Notes under the pieces: model-generated
Told to the model about the DNA's origin: nothing
Databases searched by the model: none
Seen by the model: the letters and a program-made list of their open reading frames with translations, nothing else
Source of the DNA: Pilimelia terevasa
Lineage (GTDB): Bacteria; Actinomycetota; Actinomycetes; Mycobacteriales; Micromonosporaceae
Length of the DNA: 55,368 bases
Assembly (NCBI RefSeq): GCF_014647915.1
Contig: NZ_BMQC01000003.1
Location: forward strand, 347,800-403,167
Direction of reading: 5' to 3'
Translations under genes and position numbers: made by a program
Shown here: in pieces, positions 1 to 7,676 of the stretch
Layout: every line of letters starts with the position of its first letter
How positions within the stretch are numbered: position 1 is the stretch's first letter

Positions 1-117
1 CGCGGCGCGATCGTACTGATGCACGACGGCGGCGGGGACCGGCGCAACACCGTGGCCGCCTGCCGCACCATCATCCCCGCGCTCAAGCAGCGCCTACGGA
101 TCGTGCCGCTGAGCTGA
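1..117 (+). CDS. polysaccharide deacetylase family protein, C-terminal end only
   Basis: The first 38 codons read in frame 1 and end at TGA 115-117. The tail contains GAIVLMHDGGGDR, followed by a TVAACRTIIPALK helix. This is the closing segment of NodB-type carbohydrate esterases, where the His-Asp of LMHDG lies at the active-site edge. These enzymes remove acetyl groups from cell-wall or exported polysaccharides, and some are fused to a GT2 glycosyltransferase. The N-terminus lies outside the window, so the substrate and any fusion cannot be judged. Confidence 0.8.
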   Translation, partial: RGAIVLMHDGGGDRRNTVAACRTIIPALKQRLRIVPLS

Positions 118-324
118 CCCCGGCCGGGGGTTCGGTTGGCCCCCGCTTCGGCGATCACGTATGCTGGCCGAGCCTCCGGCGGTGCCGGACGTGAGCACGG
201 CTGTAGATGTCGCAGGTGGGGATGTCGCGGGGCTGTGTGCGAAGGGCTGGACCTCGGGGTCCCTGCCACCGCCCACAACGCCGGTGCACATCGCGCGCCC
301 CGCGTATGCGAGGATGACGTCGCC

Positions 325-397
325 GCCCTCATCGTCTAGCGGCCCAGGACGCCGCCCTTTCAAGGCGGTAGCACGGGTTCGAATCCCGTTGGGGGCA
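325..397 (+). tRNA. tRNA-Glu (anticodon TTC)
   Basis: A full cloverleaf can be drawn. The 7-bp acceptor pairs gccctca (325-331) with tgggggc (390-396), with one T-G wobble, and discriminator A is at 397. The D arm is gtc...gac. The anticodon stem is ccgcc/ggcgg with loop ctttcaa, giving anticodon TTC. The T arm is acggg-ttcgaat-cccgt. No CCA is encoded. Confidence 0.95.
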
Positions 398-424
398 CGT
401 TCCGGTTTCGGCCGGTCCGGTTGA

Positions 425-501
425 GGTCCTGTGGAGCAGTTGGAGTGCTCGCCGCCCTGTCAAGGCGGAGGTCGCGGGTTCAAGTCCCGTCAGGACCGCC
501 A
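425..501 (+). tRNA. tRNA-Asp (anticodon GTC), CCA encoded
   Basis: The acceptor pairs ggtcctg (425-431) with caggacc (491-497), discriminator G is at 498 and CCA is encoded at 499-501. The anticodon stem is ccgcc/ggcgg with loop ctgtcaa, giving GTC. It lies 27 bp after tRNA-Glu on the same strand, so the two are probably co-transcribed. The Glu-Asp pairing is common in actinobacteria. Confidence 0.95.
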
Positions 502-824
502 GTTCGCCGAGGCGGCACCCGTGCACCCATGATCAGAGATGGTCAGACAACTCCCGATGGCGCATGAGCGTCTGGCTGGCTGTCCGTAATTTCAGGCCCT
601 CCCTTGGCGCGGGTCCGGATCTGCGAGTCGCGGCGGCCGGTGAGCCGGCTGCCTCCGCGCGGTCAGCGAAGTGGAGGATGACCGCGCCGCGAGCGACGTG
701 AACGCAGGCGAACGAGGTGACGAACACTCGCCTCCAGGGCCGGCGAGGCTTCCGTTTCGTGGCAGTTGCACCCGTCCTTCGATAGACTTCCGGCGCCAAG
801 CGAGGTCGAGAAGGAGGTCGGTGC
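502..824. other. intergenic stretch after the tRNAs
   Basis: I see no convincing gene here. Open frames on both strands lack start signals and known motifs. A weak promoter-like pair for the next gene is GTGGCA (759-764) and TAGACT (783-788), 18 bp apart. A clear Shine-Dalgarno aaggagg sits at 811-817. Confidence 0.4.
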
Positions 825-1229
825 GTGAGGCTGCTGGGGGCCCTCGCCGCGATCCGTCCGGCGTCGTCCCTGCACGCACTCCGGGCCGCCCTCATCGGCA
901 TCCCGCTGCTGATCGGCGTCCTGCTGGGCGGCCTGGTCGTCGCCGACCGCGCGGCCGGCGGCACCGCCTCCCCCACCGCGACGCACCAGTACCACGAAGC
1001 GTCGCCCGAAGTGGACAGCAACGGCGGGCGAAGCTGGGGCAAGCTCGGCAGTCGGCTGAGCGCCCACCTGGCCGTCCGCCCCCGGTTCGTCGCCCGCCGC
1101 TCCGGCGCGCCCGCCGCCACCACCCACCGACCCGGCCCCGCCACAGTGTGGAGCGGCGGGGCGGCGCACCGCGGCCCCGCCACCGACCACCACTGCGACC
1201 CCGCGGTCCTCCAGATCTACCGCTGCTGA
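825..1229 (+). CDS. small membrane-anchored protein of unknown function
   Basis: This 134-aa protein starts at GTG 825, seven bases after a perfect aaggagg. Third codon positions are strongly GC, supporting real coding. Residues about 20-45 form one hydrophobic segment (LIGIPLLIGVLLGGLVVA) after an Arg-containing N-terminus, so the protein is either anchored in the membrane or exported. The remainder is low-complexity, His/Pro/Gly-rich and has two Cys near the C-terminus. I do not recognise a family. It precedes the carbonic anhydrase gene by about 110 bp on the same strand, and a shared role cannot be inferred. Confidence 0.65.
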   Translation: MRLLGALAAIRPASSLHALRAALIGIPLLIGVLLGGLVVADRAAGGTASPTATHQYHEASPEVDSNGGRSWGKLGSRLSAHLAVRPRFVARRSGAPAATTHRPGPATVWSGGAAHRGPATDHHCDPAVLQIYRC

Positions 1230-1340
1230 CCGGCCCCGCCGCCCACCTGTGACCCACCGAGCCGTCGACGGCCCGGTCGGTGCCGCACAGGCCGGCGCGG
1301 ACCCGCCGCCGCCACCGGACCTCCAGCAGCAGAGGTAGAC

Positions 1341-1913
1341 ATGCAGACCTTCATCGCACACGCGCGCACCTTCCCGCACCGCGTCGGGCAGCGCCGCCAC
1401 CGGTTCGCCCGACTCGCGTCCGGCCAGCGGCCCCAGGCCCTGTTCATCTCCTGCTCCGACTCCCGCGTCGTACCCGCCCTGATCACCGCCGCGGAGCCCG
1501 GCGACATCTTCGAACTGCGGTCGGTCGGCAACATCGTCCCGCCGTACCGGCCCGACGCCGCGTGCGCCGTCGCCAGCGCCGTGGAGTTCGCGGTCGCCTC
1601 GCTCGACGTCTCCGACATCGTGGTCTGCGGGCACTCCCACTGCGGCGCGGTACAGGCGATGACCGAGGGGACGACGCTGCCCAGCGTCGGCCGCTGGCTC
1701 GCCCACGCCGCCCACCGGCCGGCGCCGACGGCGGACCCGGTCGCCGTCACCCAGCAGCACATCCTCACCCAGCTCGCGCACCTGCGCCGGTACCCGGTCG
1801 TCGCCGCGCGCCTCGGCGAGGGCCGGCTGCGCCTGCACGCGTGGTACTACACCGTCGACACCGGTGAGGTGCTCGCCCACCGCCCGGGCACTGCCGACTT
1901 CGGACCGCTGTAG
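1341..1913 (+). CDS. beta-class carbonic anhydrase
   Basis: The enzyme interconverts CO2 and bicarbonate in the cytosol using one zinc ion. The 190-aa protein has the zinc ligands Cys38 (in SCSDSR), His98 and Cys101 (in CGHSHCG), and the Asp40-Arg42 dyad that gates the active site. Length fits a compact beta-CA. The ATG follows a modest gaggt-like site. The stop lies only six bases before the GTG of the SulP transporter, so the two are translationally coupled and probably form a bicarbonate uptake and hydration unit. The family assignment is very secure; the physiological direction is inferred. Confidence 0.95.
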   Translation: MQTFIAHARTFPHRVGQRRHRFARLASGQRPQALFISCSDSRVVPALITAAEPGDIFELRSVGNIVPPYRPDAACAVASAVEFAVASLDVSDIVVCGHSHCGAVQAMTEGTTLPSVGRWLAHAAHRPAPTADPVAVTQQHILTQLAHLRRYPVVAARLGEGRLRLHAWYYTVDTGEVLAHRPGTADFGPL

Positions 1914-1919
1914 GCCCCG

Positions 1920-3401
1920 GTGAAGGCGAACAACCTGCGCGGGACCCTCCGCACGGACCTGCCCGCCTCCGTCGTCGTCTTCCTCGTCGCGCTGCCCCTG
2001 TGCGTCGGCGTGGCCGTCGCCTCCGGGGTACCGGCCGAGGTGGGGCTCGTCACCGGCATCGTCGGCGGCCTCGTCGTCGGTCTCCTGCCCGGGAGCACCC
2101 TGCAGGTGAGCGGGCCGGCCGCCGGCCTGACCGTGCTCGTCGCCGAGGCCGTGGCGGCCTACGGGATCGGCGCGCTCGGCATCATCGTCCTCGCCGCCGG
2201 CTGTCTCCAGATCGCCCTCGGCGCCCTGCGGCTGGGCCGCTGGTTCCGGGCCATCTCCGTGGCGGTCGTCCAGGGCATGCTCGCCGGGATCGGCCTGCTG
2301 CTCGTCGCCGGCCAGCTCTACGTCGCCGGTGCCGCCGCGGCCCCCGGTACCGGCCTGGAGAAGATCATCGGTCTGCCCGGGCTCGTGGGCCGGCTCGCCG
2401 CGGACCCGCAGGCCCGGGCCGCCGCCGCCCTCAGCATCGGCGTCATCGGCGTCATCGTGGGCTGGGGCCGGCTGCCCGCGCGGGTCCGGACTGTGCCGGG
2501 CGTCCTCGTCGCCGTCGTCGCGGCGGGCGTCGTCACCGCCGTCGCCGACCTGCCGGTGGCCACCATCGACGTCCGCGGACTCGCCGACGTCATCCGGCCC
2601 CCGTTCGGCGAGCTCGGCCGGCTCGCCGACCTGGCGGTGCTGGGTACGGTGGTGGCGTTCACGCTCATCGCCTCGGCGGAGAGCCTGTTCAGCGCCGCCG
2701 CCGTCGACCGGATGCACGACCGGCCGCGGACCGACTTCGACAAGGAGCTGGTGGCGCAGGGGGTCGGCAACACCCTGTGCGGCGCGCTGGGCGCCCTGCC
2801 GCTGACCGCCGTGATCGTACGCAGCTCCGCGAACGTGCGTGCCGGTGCGCGGACCCGGGCGTCGCGGGTCCTGCACGGGGTGTGGCTGCTGCTGTTCGCC
2901 GCCGCCCTGCCCGGTGCGCTCGCCCTCATCCCGCTGCCCGCCCTCGCCGGGGTGCTCATCCACGCCGGTGTCAGCCTGCTGCCCGTGCACACCCTGCCGG
3001 CCCTGTGGCGGGAGCACCGGGGGGAGGCCGTCGTCGTGCTGGCCACCGCGGCGGCCATCCTGGCCACCGACATGTTCCAGGGCGTCCTCATCGGCCTGGC
3101 TCTGGCGGTCGGGAAGCTGGCCTGGGAGACCTCCCACGTCCGGGTCGACACCCACGACCACGCCGACGGGTCCATCCGCGTCGCCATCGCCGGCAACGCG
3201 ACCTTCCTGCGCCTGCCAGCCATGCTGACCGCGCTGGCCGACCTGCCGGCCGACCGGCGGGTCCACCTGGACCTGCGCGGACTGCGGCACCTGGACCACG
3301 CCTGCCAGACCGCGCTGAACGGCTGGGTGGCCGAGCACAACAGGGCCGCCGACGTCCCGGTCGTCCTCCTCGGCTGCGACGTCCTGGCCGGTCGGCCGTG
3401 A
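1920..3401 (+). CDS. SulP family anion (probably bicarbonate) transporter with STAS domain
   Basis: The 493-aa protein begins at GTG 1920. It shows about 10-12 hydrophobic helices (residues about 15-390), including the SulP opening DLPASVVVFLVALPLCVGVA and the GPAAGLTV segment. A soluble STAS domain follows at about 405-490. SulP proteins carry sulfate, bicarbonate or other anions across the plasma membrane. Direct coupling to a carbonic anhydrase points to bicarbonate, as in the BicA/SLC26-type pairs known from other bacteria. No sulfate-assimilation gene is near. The substrate remains inference; the family call is firm. Confidence 0.92.
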   Translation: MKANNLRGTLRTDLPASVVVFLVALPLCVGVAVASGVPAEVGLVTGIVGGLVVGLLPGSTLQVSGPAAGLTVLVAEAVAAYGIGALGIIVLAAGCLQIALGALRLGRWFRAISVAVVQGMLAGIGLLLVAGQLYVAGAAAAPGTGLEKIIGLPGLVGRLAADPQARAAAALSIGVIGVIVGWGRLPARVRTVPGVLVAVVAAGVVTAVADLPVATIDVRGLADVIRPPFGELGRLADLAVLGTVVAFTLIASAESLFSAAAVDRMHDRPRTDFDKELVAQGVGNTLCGALGALPLTAVIVRSSANVRAGARTRASRVLHGVWLLLFAAALPGALALIPLPALAGVLIHAGVSLLPVHTLPALWREHRGEAVVVLATAAAILATDMFQGVLIGLALAVGKLAWETSHVRVDTHDHADGSIRVAIAGNATFLRLPAMLTALADLPADRRVHLDLRGLRHLDHACQTALNGWVAEHNRAADVPVVLLGCDVLAGRP

Positions 3402-3430
3402 CCGCGGCCCTCGTGGCCGCCCGGCCGACC
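3390..3430. terminator. bidirectional hairpin terminator between convergent genes
   Basis: Two nested stems lie across the end of the SulP gene and the end of the minus-strand flavoprotein gene. The outer arms are ggtcggcc (3390-3397) and ggccgacc (3423-3430). The inner arms are gcggcc (3404-3409) and ggccgc (3415-3420). There is no clear T tract, which is usual in high-GC actinobacteria. Confidence 0.5.
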
Positions 3431-3434
3431 CAGG

Positions 3435-4625
3435 TCAGGGGTACGCGGGCAGCGCGATCGAGTCGGCGGGCGGGGCGAACAGCCGCGCCGTGACCGCCCG
3501 GCCGACCCGGGAGGCGGCCAACCGCATCACGGTGTGCAGGACCGACACGCCGACCCCGCTGACAGGGTTGACCAGTCGCGGCCCACCCGGCGGGAGCTGC
3601 TGCGCCCGGCGGACGTACGGGCGCATCAGGGCCTCGTACGCGCCCCACGCCGCGGCGTGGTCCTGCCGGGCGGTCAGTTCCCCGGCGAGCACGTAGGCGC
3701 CGGTGAGGGCGAGGCTGGTGCCCATGCCGCTGATCGGCGAGGGGCAGTACGCCGCGTCGCCGGTCAGCGCGACCCGGCCGTGCGTCCAGCGGGGCGCGTG
3801 CACCTGCCCCACCCGGTCGAGGTAGAAGTCGTCGTGGTCGGCGGCGAGCGCGCCGAGGATGCGGGGGGCCGCCCAGCCGACGTCGGCGAACACCTCGCGC
3901 AGGTGCGCGACCTGCTCGCGGGGCGCGCGCCGCTCCAGCCCCGTCGGGGGCCCCAGGAACGCCAGCAGGGCCCGCGTGGTCCCCACGTTGTCCGGGCGCA
4001 GCATCACCGCGCGGCCCCGCCCGGCCGGCAGCCAGCGCCACCAGTGGTCGTCCTCGGCGGTCCGCGGGACGGTGCCGTAGGCCATGTACTGGCCCAGGTC
4101 GCGGAGGCGGACGTCGCCGAAGACCAGCCGGCGGGTGTGCGAGTGGAAGCCTTCGGCGACCACGAGCAGGTCGAACCGGCCGGGTGGGCCGTGCGCGAAC
4201 TCCACGTCGACGCCCTCGGCGTCCTGGACCACGGCCCGGACGCTGTCGCCGTACCGGTGCGCGACCCGGTCCCGCAGCAGGGCGTCGAGGCTGGCGACCA
4301 GCTCGCCGCGCAGCACCTCCATCTCGGCGGTGGGGCCGTCGGTGTCGGCGGTGCCGGCGGGGAACTCGGCGACCGTCCGCCCGCGCCGGTCGACGAAGCG
4401 GGTGCCCACCTCGCCCGTGCCGGCCGCGAGCAGGTGCGCCTCCAGGCCCATCCGGCGGACGACGGTGCGGGCGGCGCCGCGGACGTCGATGTTCTGGCCG
4501 GCGGTGCGCAGGGCGGCGGCCCGCTCGACCAGGACCACGTCCCAGCCGGACCGGCTGAGCCAGTACGCCGCCGCCGTGCCGGCGACCCCGGCCCCGGACA
4601 CCAGCACCGATCCACGTACCGGCAT
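3435..4625 (-). CDS. FAD-dependent monooxygenase (aromatic hydroxylase / TetX-like)
   Basis: This 396-aa flavoprotein hydroxylates small, usually aromatic, substrates with NAD(P)H and O2. The Rossmann signature VSGAGVAG lies at residues 8-15, ERAAALRTAGQNIDVRG follows the second strand, and the FAD-pyrophosphate GD motif VALTGDAAYCPSP is near residue 280. I chose ATG 4625 because aggaggt lies six bases upstream; an upstream in-frame start at 4661 lacks that. The C-terminal SPISGMGTSLALTGAYVLAGEL segment is typical of this family. No pathway genes adjoin it, so the substrate is unknown. Confidence 0.9.
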   Translation of the reverse strand: MPVRGSVLVSGAGVAGTAAAYWLSRSGWDVVLVERAAALRTAGQNIDVRGAARTVVRRMGLEAHLLAAGTGEVGTRFVDRRGRTVAEFPAGTADTDGPTAEMEVLRGELVASLDALLRDRVAHRYGDSVRAVVQDAEGVDVEFAHGPPGRFDLLVVAEGFHSHTRRLVFGDVRLRDLGQYMAYGTVPRTAEDDHWWRWLPAGRGRAVMLRPDNVGTTRALLAFLGPPTGLERRAPREQVAHLREVFADVGWAAPRILGALAADHDDFYLDRVGQVHAPRWTHGRVALTGDAAYCPSPISGMGTSLALTGAYVLAGELTARQDHAAAWGAYEALMRPYVRRAQQLPPGGPRLVNPVSGVGVSVLHTVMRLAASRVGRAVTARLFAPPADSIALPAYP

Positions 4626-4855
4626 CGCACCTCCTGTGACGGATCGGGTCACCAGCCGCACGCGTCGGCGGCGGACGCCGGGCGCGTCGCGCGTCGCCGC
4701 CGGCCTCCGCGCGGCAGGGGAGCCACCGCCCGCCGCACCGACCGGTACATGTTAGACCGGCGCCGCACCGTCGGGGCACCCTCGACAGTGCGGGCGACGC
4801 CCGGCGCACTCCGGCGGTCGGACCGGCTCAGGCCCCGCGGGGTGGTGGGCGGCGC

Positions 4856-6013
4856 TCAGGGCGCGTACATCACCACGGCCGACCCCGTCACCCCGTACAG
4901 CCGGCCGCCGGCCACCACCGGCTCCTCGCGGAGGCCGACCGGCGGGCCGGCGAGCGGGACCGGCCGGCCGGTCGCGGCCCGGACCGCGATCAGCGGGTCC
5001 TCGTCGCGCACCCCGTAGACCACGCCACCGGCGACGGTGATGTCGGTGACGTCGACGCCGGGCACCGACCAGACCTCCGCCCCGGTGTCGGCGTCCACGG
5101 CGTAGAGCCGGTCGGGGCCGAAGCCGCGGTGGTAGAGGCGGGCGCCGTCGGTGGCGAACGCGAACGGCTCGTCGCGGTCGGGGAAGGTCGCCAGGACGGC
5201 GCCGGTGCCCGCGTCCAGCCGGCGGGTGCGCCCGTCGGTGCAGGTGAAGTAGAAGAACGCCCCGTCGGGGGACGCGCCGTCCGGGACCAGGCAGCCGGCC
5301 CGCGTGTCCCACAGCTTCCGGCCGGTGGCGATGTCGACCACCCTGGACGTCGTCGTCGACACCTGGACCCGGCCGGCCGCGGAGACCGGCAGCCCGTTGA
5401 ACGCGCCGGGGCTGCGCGACCACAGCAGCGAGCCGTCGGCCACCCGGCGGGCGCCGACGGCGTAGCGGGCGGCCGCCGCGTCCCAGTACTCGCCCAGGAG
5501 CACGCCCTTGTCCACGACGGTCGAGTGCATGACCTCGGGCAGTTCCCGGCTGTAGCGGACCCGGCCGGTCCGCACGTCCAGCGCCGTCAGGTAGTCCCGC
5601 CCCGACCGGCAGTGCGTCCACTGCGTCAGCAGCGCGTTGCCGACGACCGCGGCGAGGCTGATCCGCCGCTTCCCCGCCTCCGGCGTCCGCCAGCGCAGCG
5701 CGCCGGTCCGCGCGTCGTGGGCGCTGACCCGGTAGCCCGAGGCGGTGAACAGCCGGTCGGCGGCGACCAGCGGTGCGGCCGGGTTCGCGCAGACCGCGCT
5801 GGCCCGGGGTACCGACCACCGGTGGCGCAGCGCCCCCGCGGTGTCCGCCGTGAGCGCGGTCTCGCCCGGGTTGTAGTGGTCGCGCGTGGGGTGCGCGCCG
5901 GGGTGGGCCCACACCGTCGGCGGCGGGCCCGCGGCCGACGGGGCGCCGGTCGCCAGTACGGCGGCCGCGCCGAGGGCGGCGGTGGTCAGCGTGGCGCGGA
6001 CGCGGTCGGCCAT
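4856..6013 (-). CDS. exported PQQ-like beta-propeller protein
   Basis: The 385-aa protein starts at an ATG with gagggag upstream. A Sec-type signal peptide covers residues 1-30 (TLTTAALGAAAVLATGAPSA). Repeated blades carry the PQQ/WD-like pattern: ARTGALRW, VRTGRVRYS, IATGRKLWDT and ADTGAEVWSV, each an Ala/Asp-Thr-Gly turn followed by an aromatic strand. Such propellers act outside the membrane as scaffolds or, less often, as quinoprotein enzymes. No metal/PQQ ligands or dehydrogenase genes are evident, so a binding or structural role is more likely. A similar Tat-exported propeller is encoded at 13531-14730. Confidence 0.85.
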   Translation of the reverse strand: MADRVRATLTTAALGAAAVLATGAPSAAGPPPTVWAHPGAHPTRDHYNPGETALTADTAGALRHRWSVPRASAVCANPAAPLVAADRLFTASGYRVSAHDARTGALRWRTPEAGKRRISLAAVVGNALLTQWTHCRSGRDYLTALDVRTGRVRYSRELPEVMHSTVVDKGVLLGEYWDAAAARYAVGARRVADGSLLWSRSPGAFNGLPVSAAGRVQVSTTTSRVVDIATGRKLWDTRAGCLVPDGASPDGAFFYFTCTDGRTRRLDAGTGAVLATFPDRDEPFAFATDGARLYHRGFGPDRLYAVDADTGAEVWSVPGVDVTDITVAGGVVYGVRDEDPLIAVRAATGRPVPLAGPPVGLREEPVVAGGRLYGVTGSAVVMYAP

Positions 6014-6189
6014 CGTGCTCCCTCGCTCGGGTTCCCGGCCTCAACGTACGTCCTGGTCCGTACCCCGTCGGGCATCGGCGCCGCCGCCGGCCCATCGGGT
6101 GACCGGCGGGCCCCCGACCGGGGTACCTCCCAGCCGGGCCGGGTGGCGCGGTGCGGCGGCCACCGGCCGGAGCCGATGTTCCGGCAGCA

Positions 6190-6232
6190 CCCGAGGAGGC
6201 CAGGCCGATGTGCGCGGCCTGGCCTCCTCGGG
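6190..6232 (-). terminator. perfect 18-bp stem-loop downstream of the repeat-protein gene
   Basis: Arms at 6190-6207 and 6215-6232 are exact reverse complements (cccgaggaggccaggccg and its complement) with a 7-base loop. It lies 54 bases past the stop of the minus-strand gene at 6286-7287 and before the next minus-strand gene, so it most likely ends the former's transcript. Confidence 0.75.
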
Positions 6233-6285
6233 AACGCGGCGCCGACCACCCGCCCCCTGCCGCGGGTGAGTGGTCGGACCACCGG

Positions 6286-7287
6286 CTACTGGTGCATCGC
6301 CTTCCAGGCACGGGCGTTGTCGGCCCCGTGGTTGTTGCCCGCGTTCCGCTTGATCGCGGCCTTCTTCTCGTCACCGGCGTCGTTCCCGGCCTTGTTCCGG
6401 TCGTCGGCGTTGTCGTCGAAGTCCCCGGCCTTCGCCTGGGCCAGCGCGACACAGGCATTCACCAGCACCTGCTCGGCGTCGGCGATAGCCTGGGCGTCGT
6501 TGTTCCGGTCGTTGGCATTACGGTCGTTGGCATTACGGTCGTTGGCGTTGCGGTCGGCGTTGCGGTCGTTGGCGTTGCGGTCGTTCTGGTCCGCATTCCT
6601 GGCCTCGTCGACCTTGTCCGCCTGGTTCTTGTTCCGGGCGTCGTTGTTCTTCCGCTCGGCCTCGGCCTTGGCCTTGGCCCACTCCGCCTCCGCGGCCGCC
6701 TTCACGTCGTTCCGGGCCGCCTTCTGCGCCCTGGCGTTCCTGGCCGCATCGACCCGGTACTCCTTGCTGTTGCCATTCTGGACCTTGTTGTTGTCGTCGC
6801 CGCGACGGTCCTGGTTCTGGCGGTCCTGGTTCTGGCGATTCTGGACCTCGCGATTCTGCGCCTCGCGGTTCTGCGCCTCGCGGTTCTGCGCCTCGCGGTC
6901 CTGGGCCTGGCGGTCCTGGTCCCGGCGGTTCTCGTCGACATTGAGCTGGTCGTCGAACGCGTCCTGGACCGCGGCGATGAAGATGTCGCACGAGTCCGAC
7001 AGGGCCTCGGCGGCGGCCCTCGCCAACTCCTCCGCGTTGGCGTCCTGCGGCGCCAGGACCCTCCCGTCGCACGCGACCGCCCCGTCGTTGAGCCGTACGT
7101 CGGCACAGTTCGAGACGTCGAAGTCCTGCCCGTTCAGGGACAGGATGTTGCTGCCTGCCTTGTTGACACTCGCATTCGCAAACTGCACTGTGGCTACGCC
7201 GCTCACGCCCAGCACACCGGCGACAACCGCCGCACTGATCACTCGGCGCTTGCCGCGCATGATCCGACTAAATGGCAGCTTCATCAT
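6286..7287 (-). CDS. secreted Asn/Arg/Gln/Asp-rich repeat protein, unknown function
   Basis: The 333-aa product has a basic N-terminus and hydrophobic segment (RVISAAVVAGVLGVSGVATV) ending near residue 40, so it is probably exported. A short Cys-containing globular part (three Cys between about 55 and 100) is followed by a tandem block of five-residue units of the type REAQN/RQNQD, then an Ala/Lys helix. A second block of NDRNA units and a Cys-containing helix come before the tail. Two adjacent ATGs exist; the second, 7284, is better spaced from gaggag. GC is lower than in neighbours because of Asn, Lys and Gln codons. I know no family; a disordered surface or spore-envelope role is only a guess. 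Confidence 0.75.
   Translation of the reverse strand: MMKLPFSRIMRGKRRVISAAVVAGVLGVSGVATVQFANASVNKAGSNILSLNGQDFDVSNCADVRLNDGAVACDGRVLAPQDANAEELARAAAEALSDSCDIFIAAVQDAFDDQLNVDENRRDQDRQAQDREAQNREAQNREAQNREVQNRQNQDRQNQDRRGDDNNKVQNGNSKEYRVDAARNARAQKAARNDVKAAAEAEWAKAKAEAERKNNDARNKNQADKVDEARNADQNDRNANDRNADRNANDRNANDRNANDRNNDAQAIADAEQVLVNACVALAQAKAGDFDDNADDRNKAGNDAGDEKKAAIKRNAGNNHGADNARAWKAMHQ
6506..6582 (-). repeat. 15-bp tandem repeats coding NDRNA units
   Basis: Five units of the pattern cggtcgttggcatta or cggtcgttggcgttg, one of them shortened to 12 bases, run head to tail inside the repeat-protein gene. Near-identical neighbouring copies suggest recent expansion by slippage or unequal crossover in steps that keep the frame. 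Confidence 0.85.
6806..6925 (-). repeat. eight 15-bp tandem repeats coding RQNQD/REAQN units
   Basis: Exactly eight 15-base units fill 120 bases. Two copies of cggtcctggttctgg and two of cggttctgcgcctcg are identical; the rest differ by a few bases. All preserve the reading frame of the secreted repeat protein. Confidence 0.85.
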
Positions 7288-7676
7288 TACTCCTCGTCGC
7301 TGGCGGGAACCATCCTCGCGTACGGGCTACTACGGGTGCGGCGTGCGGAGCGGTTCATTTATCGACGGAGTTCACCGTTCTCGGCGGCGCCACAACAATC
7401 GAAACCCGAGAAATCGGACGGATCCCGGATGTGTCCACTCACCACCGAGGACACCGCCCGGCACGCCTGCGCGAAGGGCAGGCAGATTGACGCTCACCAA
7501 CGCTACTTACTGAGACATAATATAGATTGCCGGCTTTGTCCGCGATCACGGGTGCGGCCAGACACCCGCGGGCAGGAGAGCGCGAAACAGCGGCTCCGCG
7601 TCCGTCCGACCTGGTGGGTCGTCCGTCCACAGGCAGGACCAGCGGTCCGACCGGCTGCCGGCGCGCGGGCGGCGAC
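7288..7676. other. intergenic region upstream of the repeat-protein gene
   Basis: No gene is supported in these 389 bases. A notably AT-rich spot at 7515-7530 gives tatatt/tattat on the minus strand and could be the -10 region for the repeat-protein gene, although I find no good -35 partner. A gaggag ribosome site lies at 7289-7296 on the minus strand. Confidence 0.35.

Noticed and set aside
329-526. Minus-strand frame containing TGLEPATSALTGRRAL
   Set aside because: It is the antisense of the two tRNA genes. This string recurs in databases as a spurious translation of tRNA regions, not as a real protein.
663-3338. Minus-strand open frame of 891 codons opposite the carbonic anhydrase and SulP genes
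   Set aside because: It is an Arg/Gly/Gln-rich shadow produced by the high third-position GC of the plus-strand genes. It has no motifs and conflicts with two clear genes.
4730-4760. Direct repeat gaccgg...gaccgg around acatgttag upstream of the flavoprotein gene
   Set aside because: Short direct repeats in GC-rich DNA are common and no regulator gene is near. I could not tell it from chance.
6506-6925. Short-spaced repeats considered as a CRISPR array
   Set aside because: The units are contiguous 15-bp codon repeats within an open frame, with no spacers and no cas genes.
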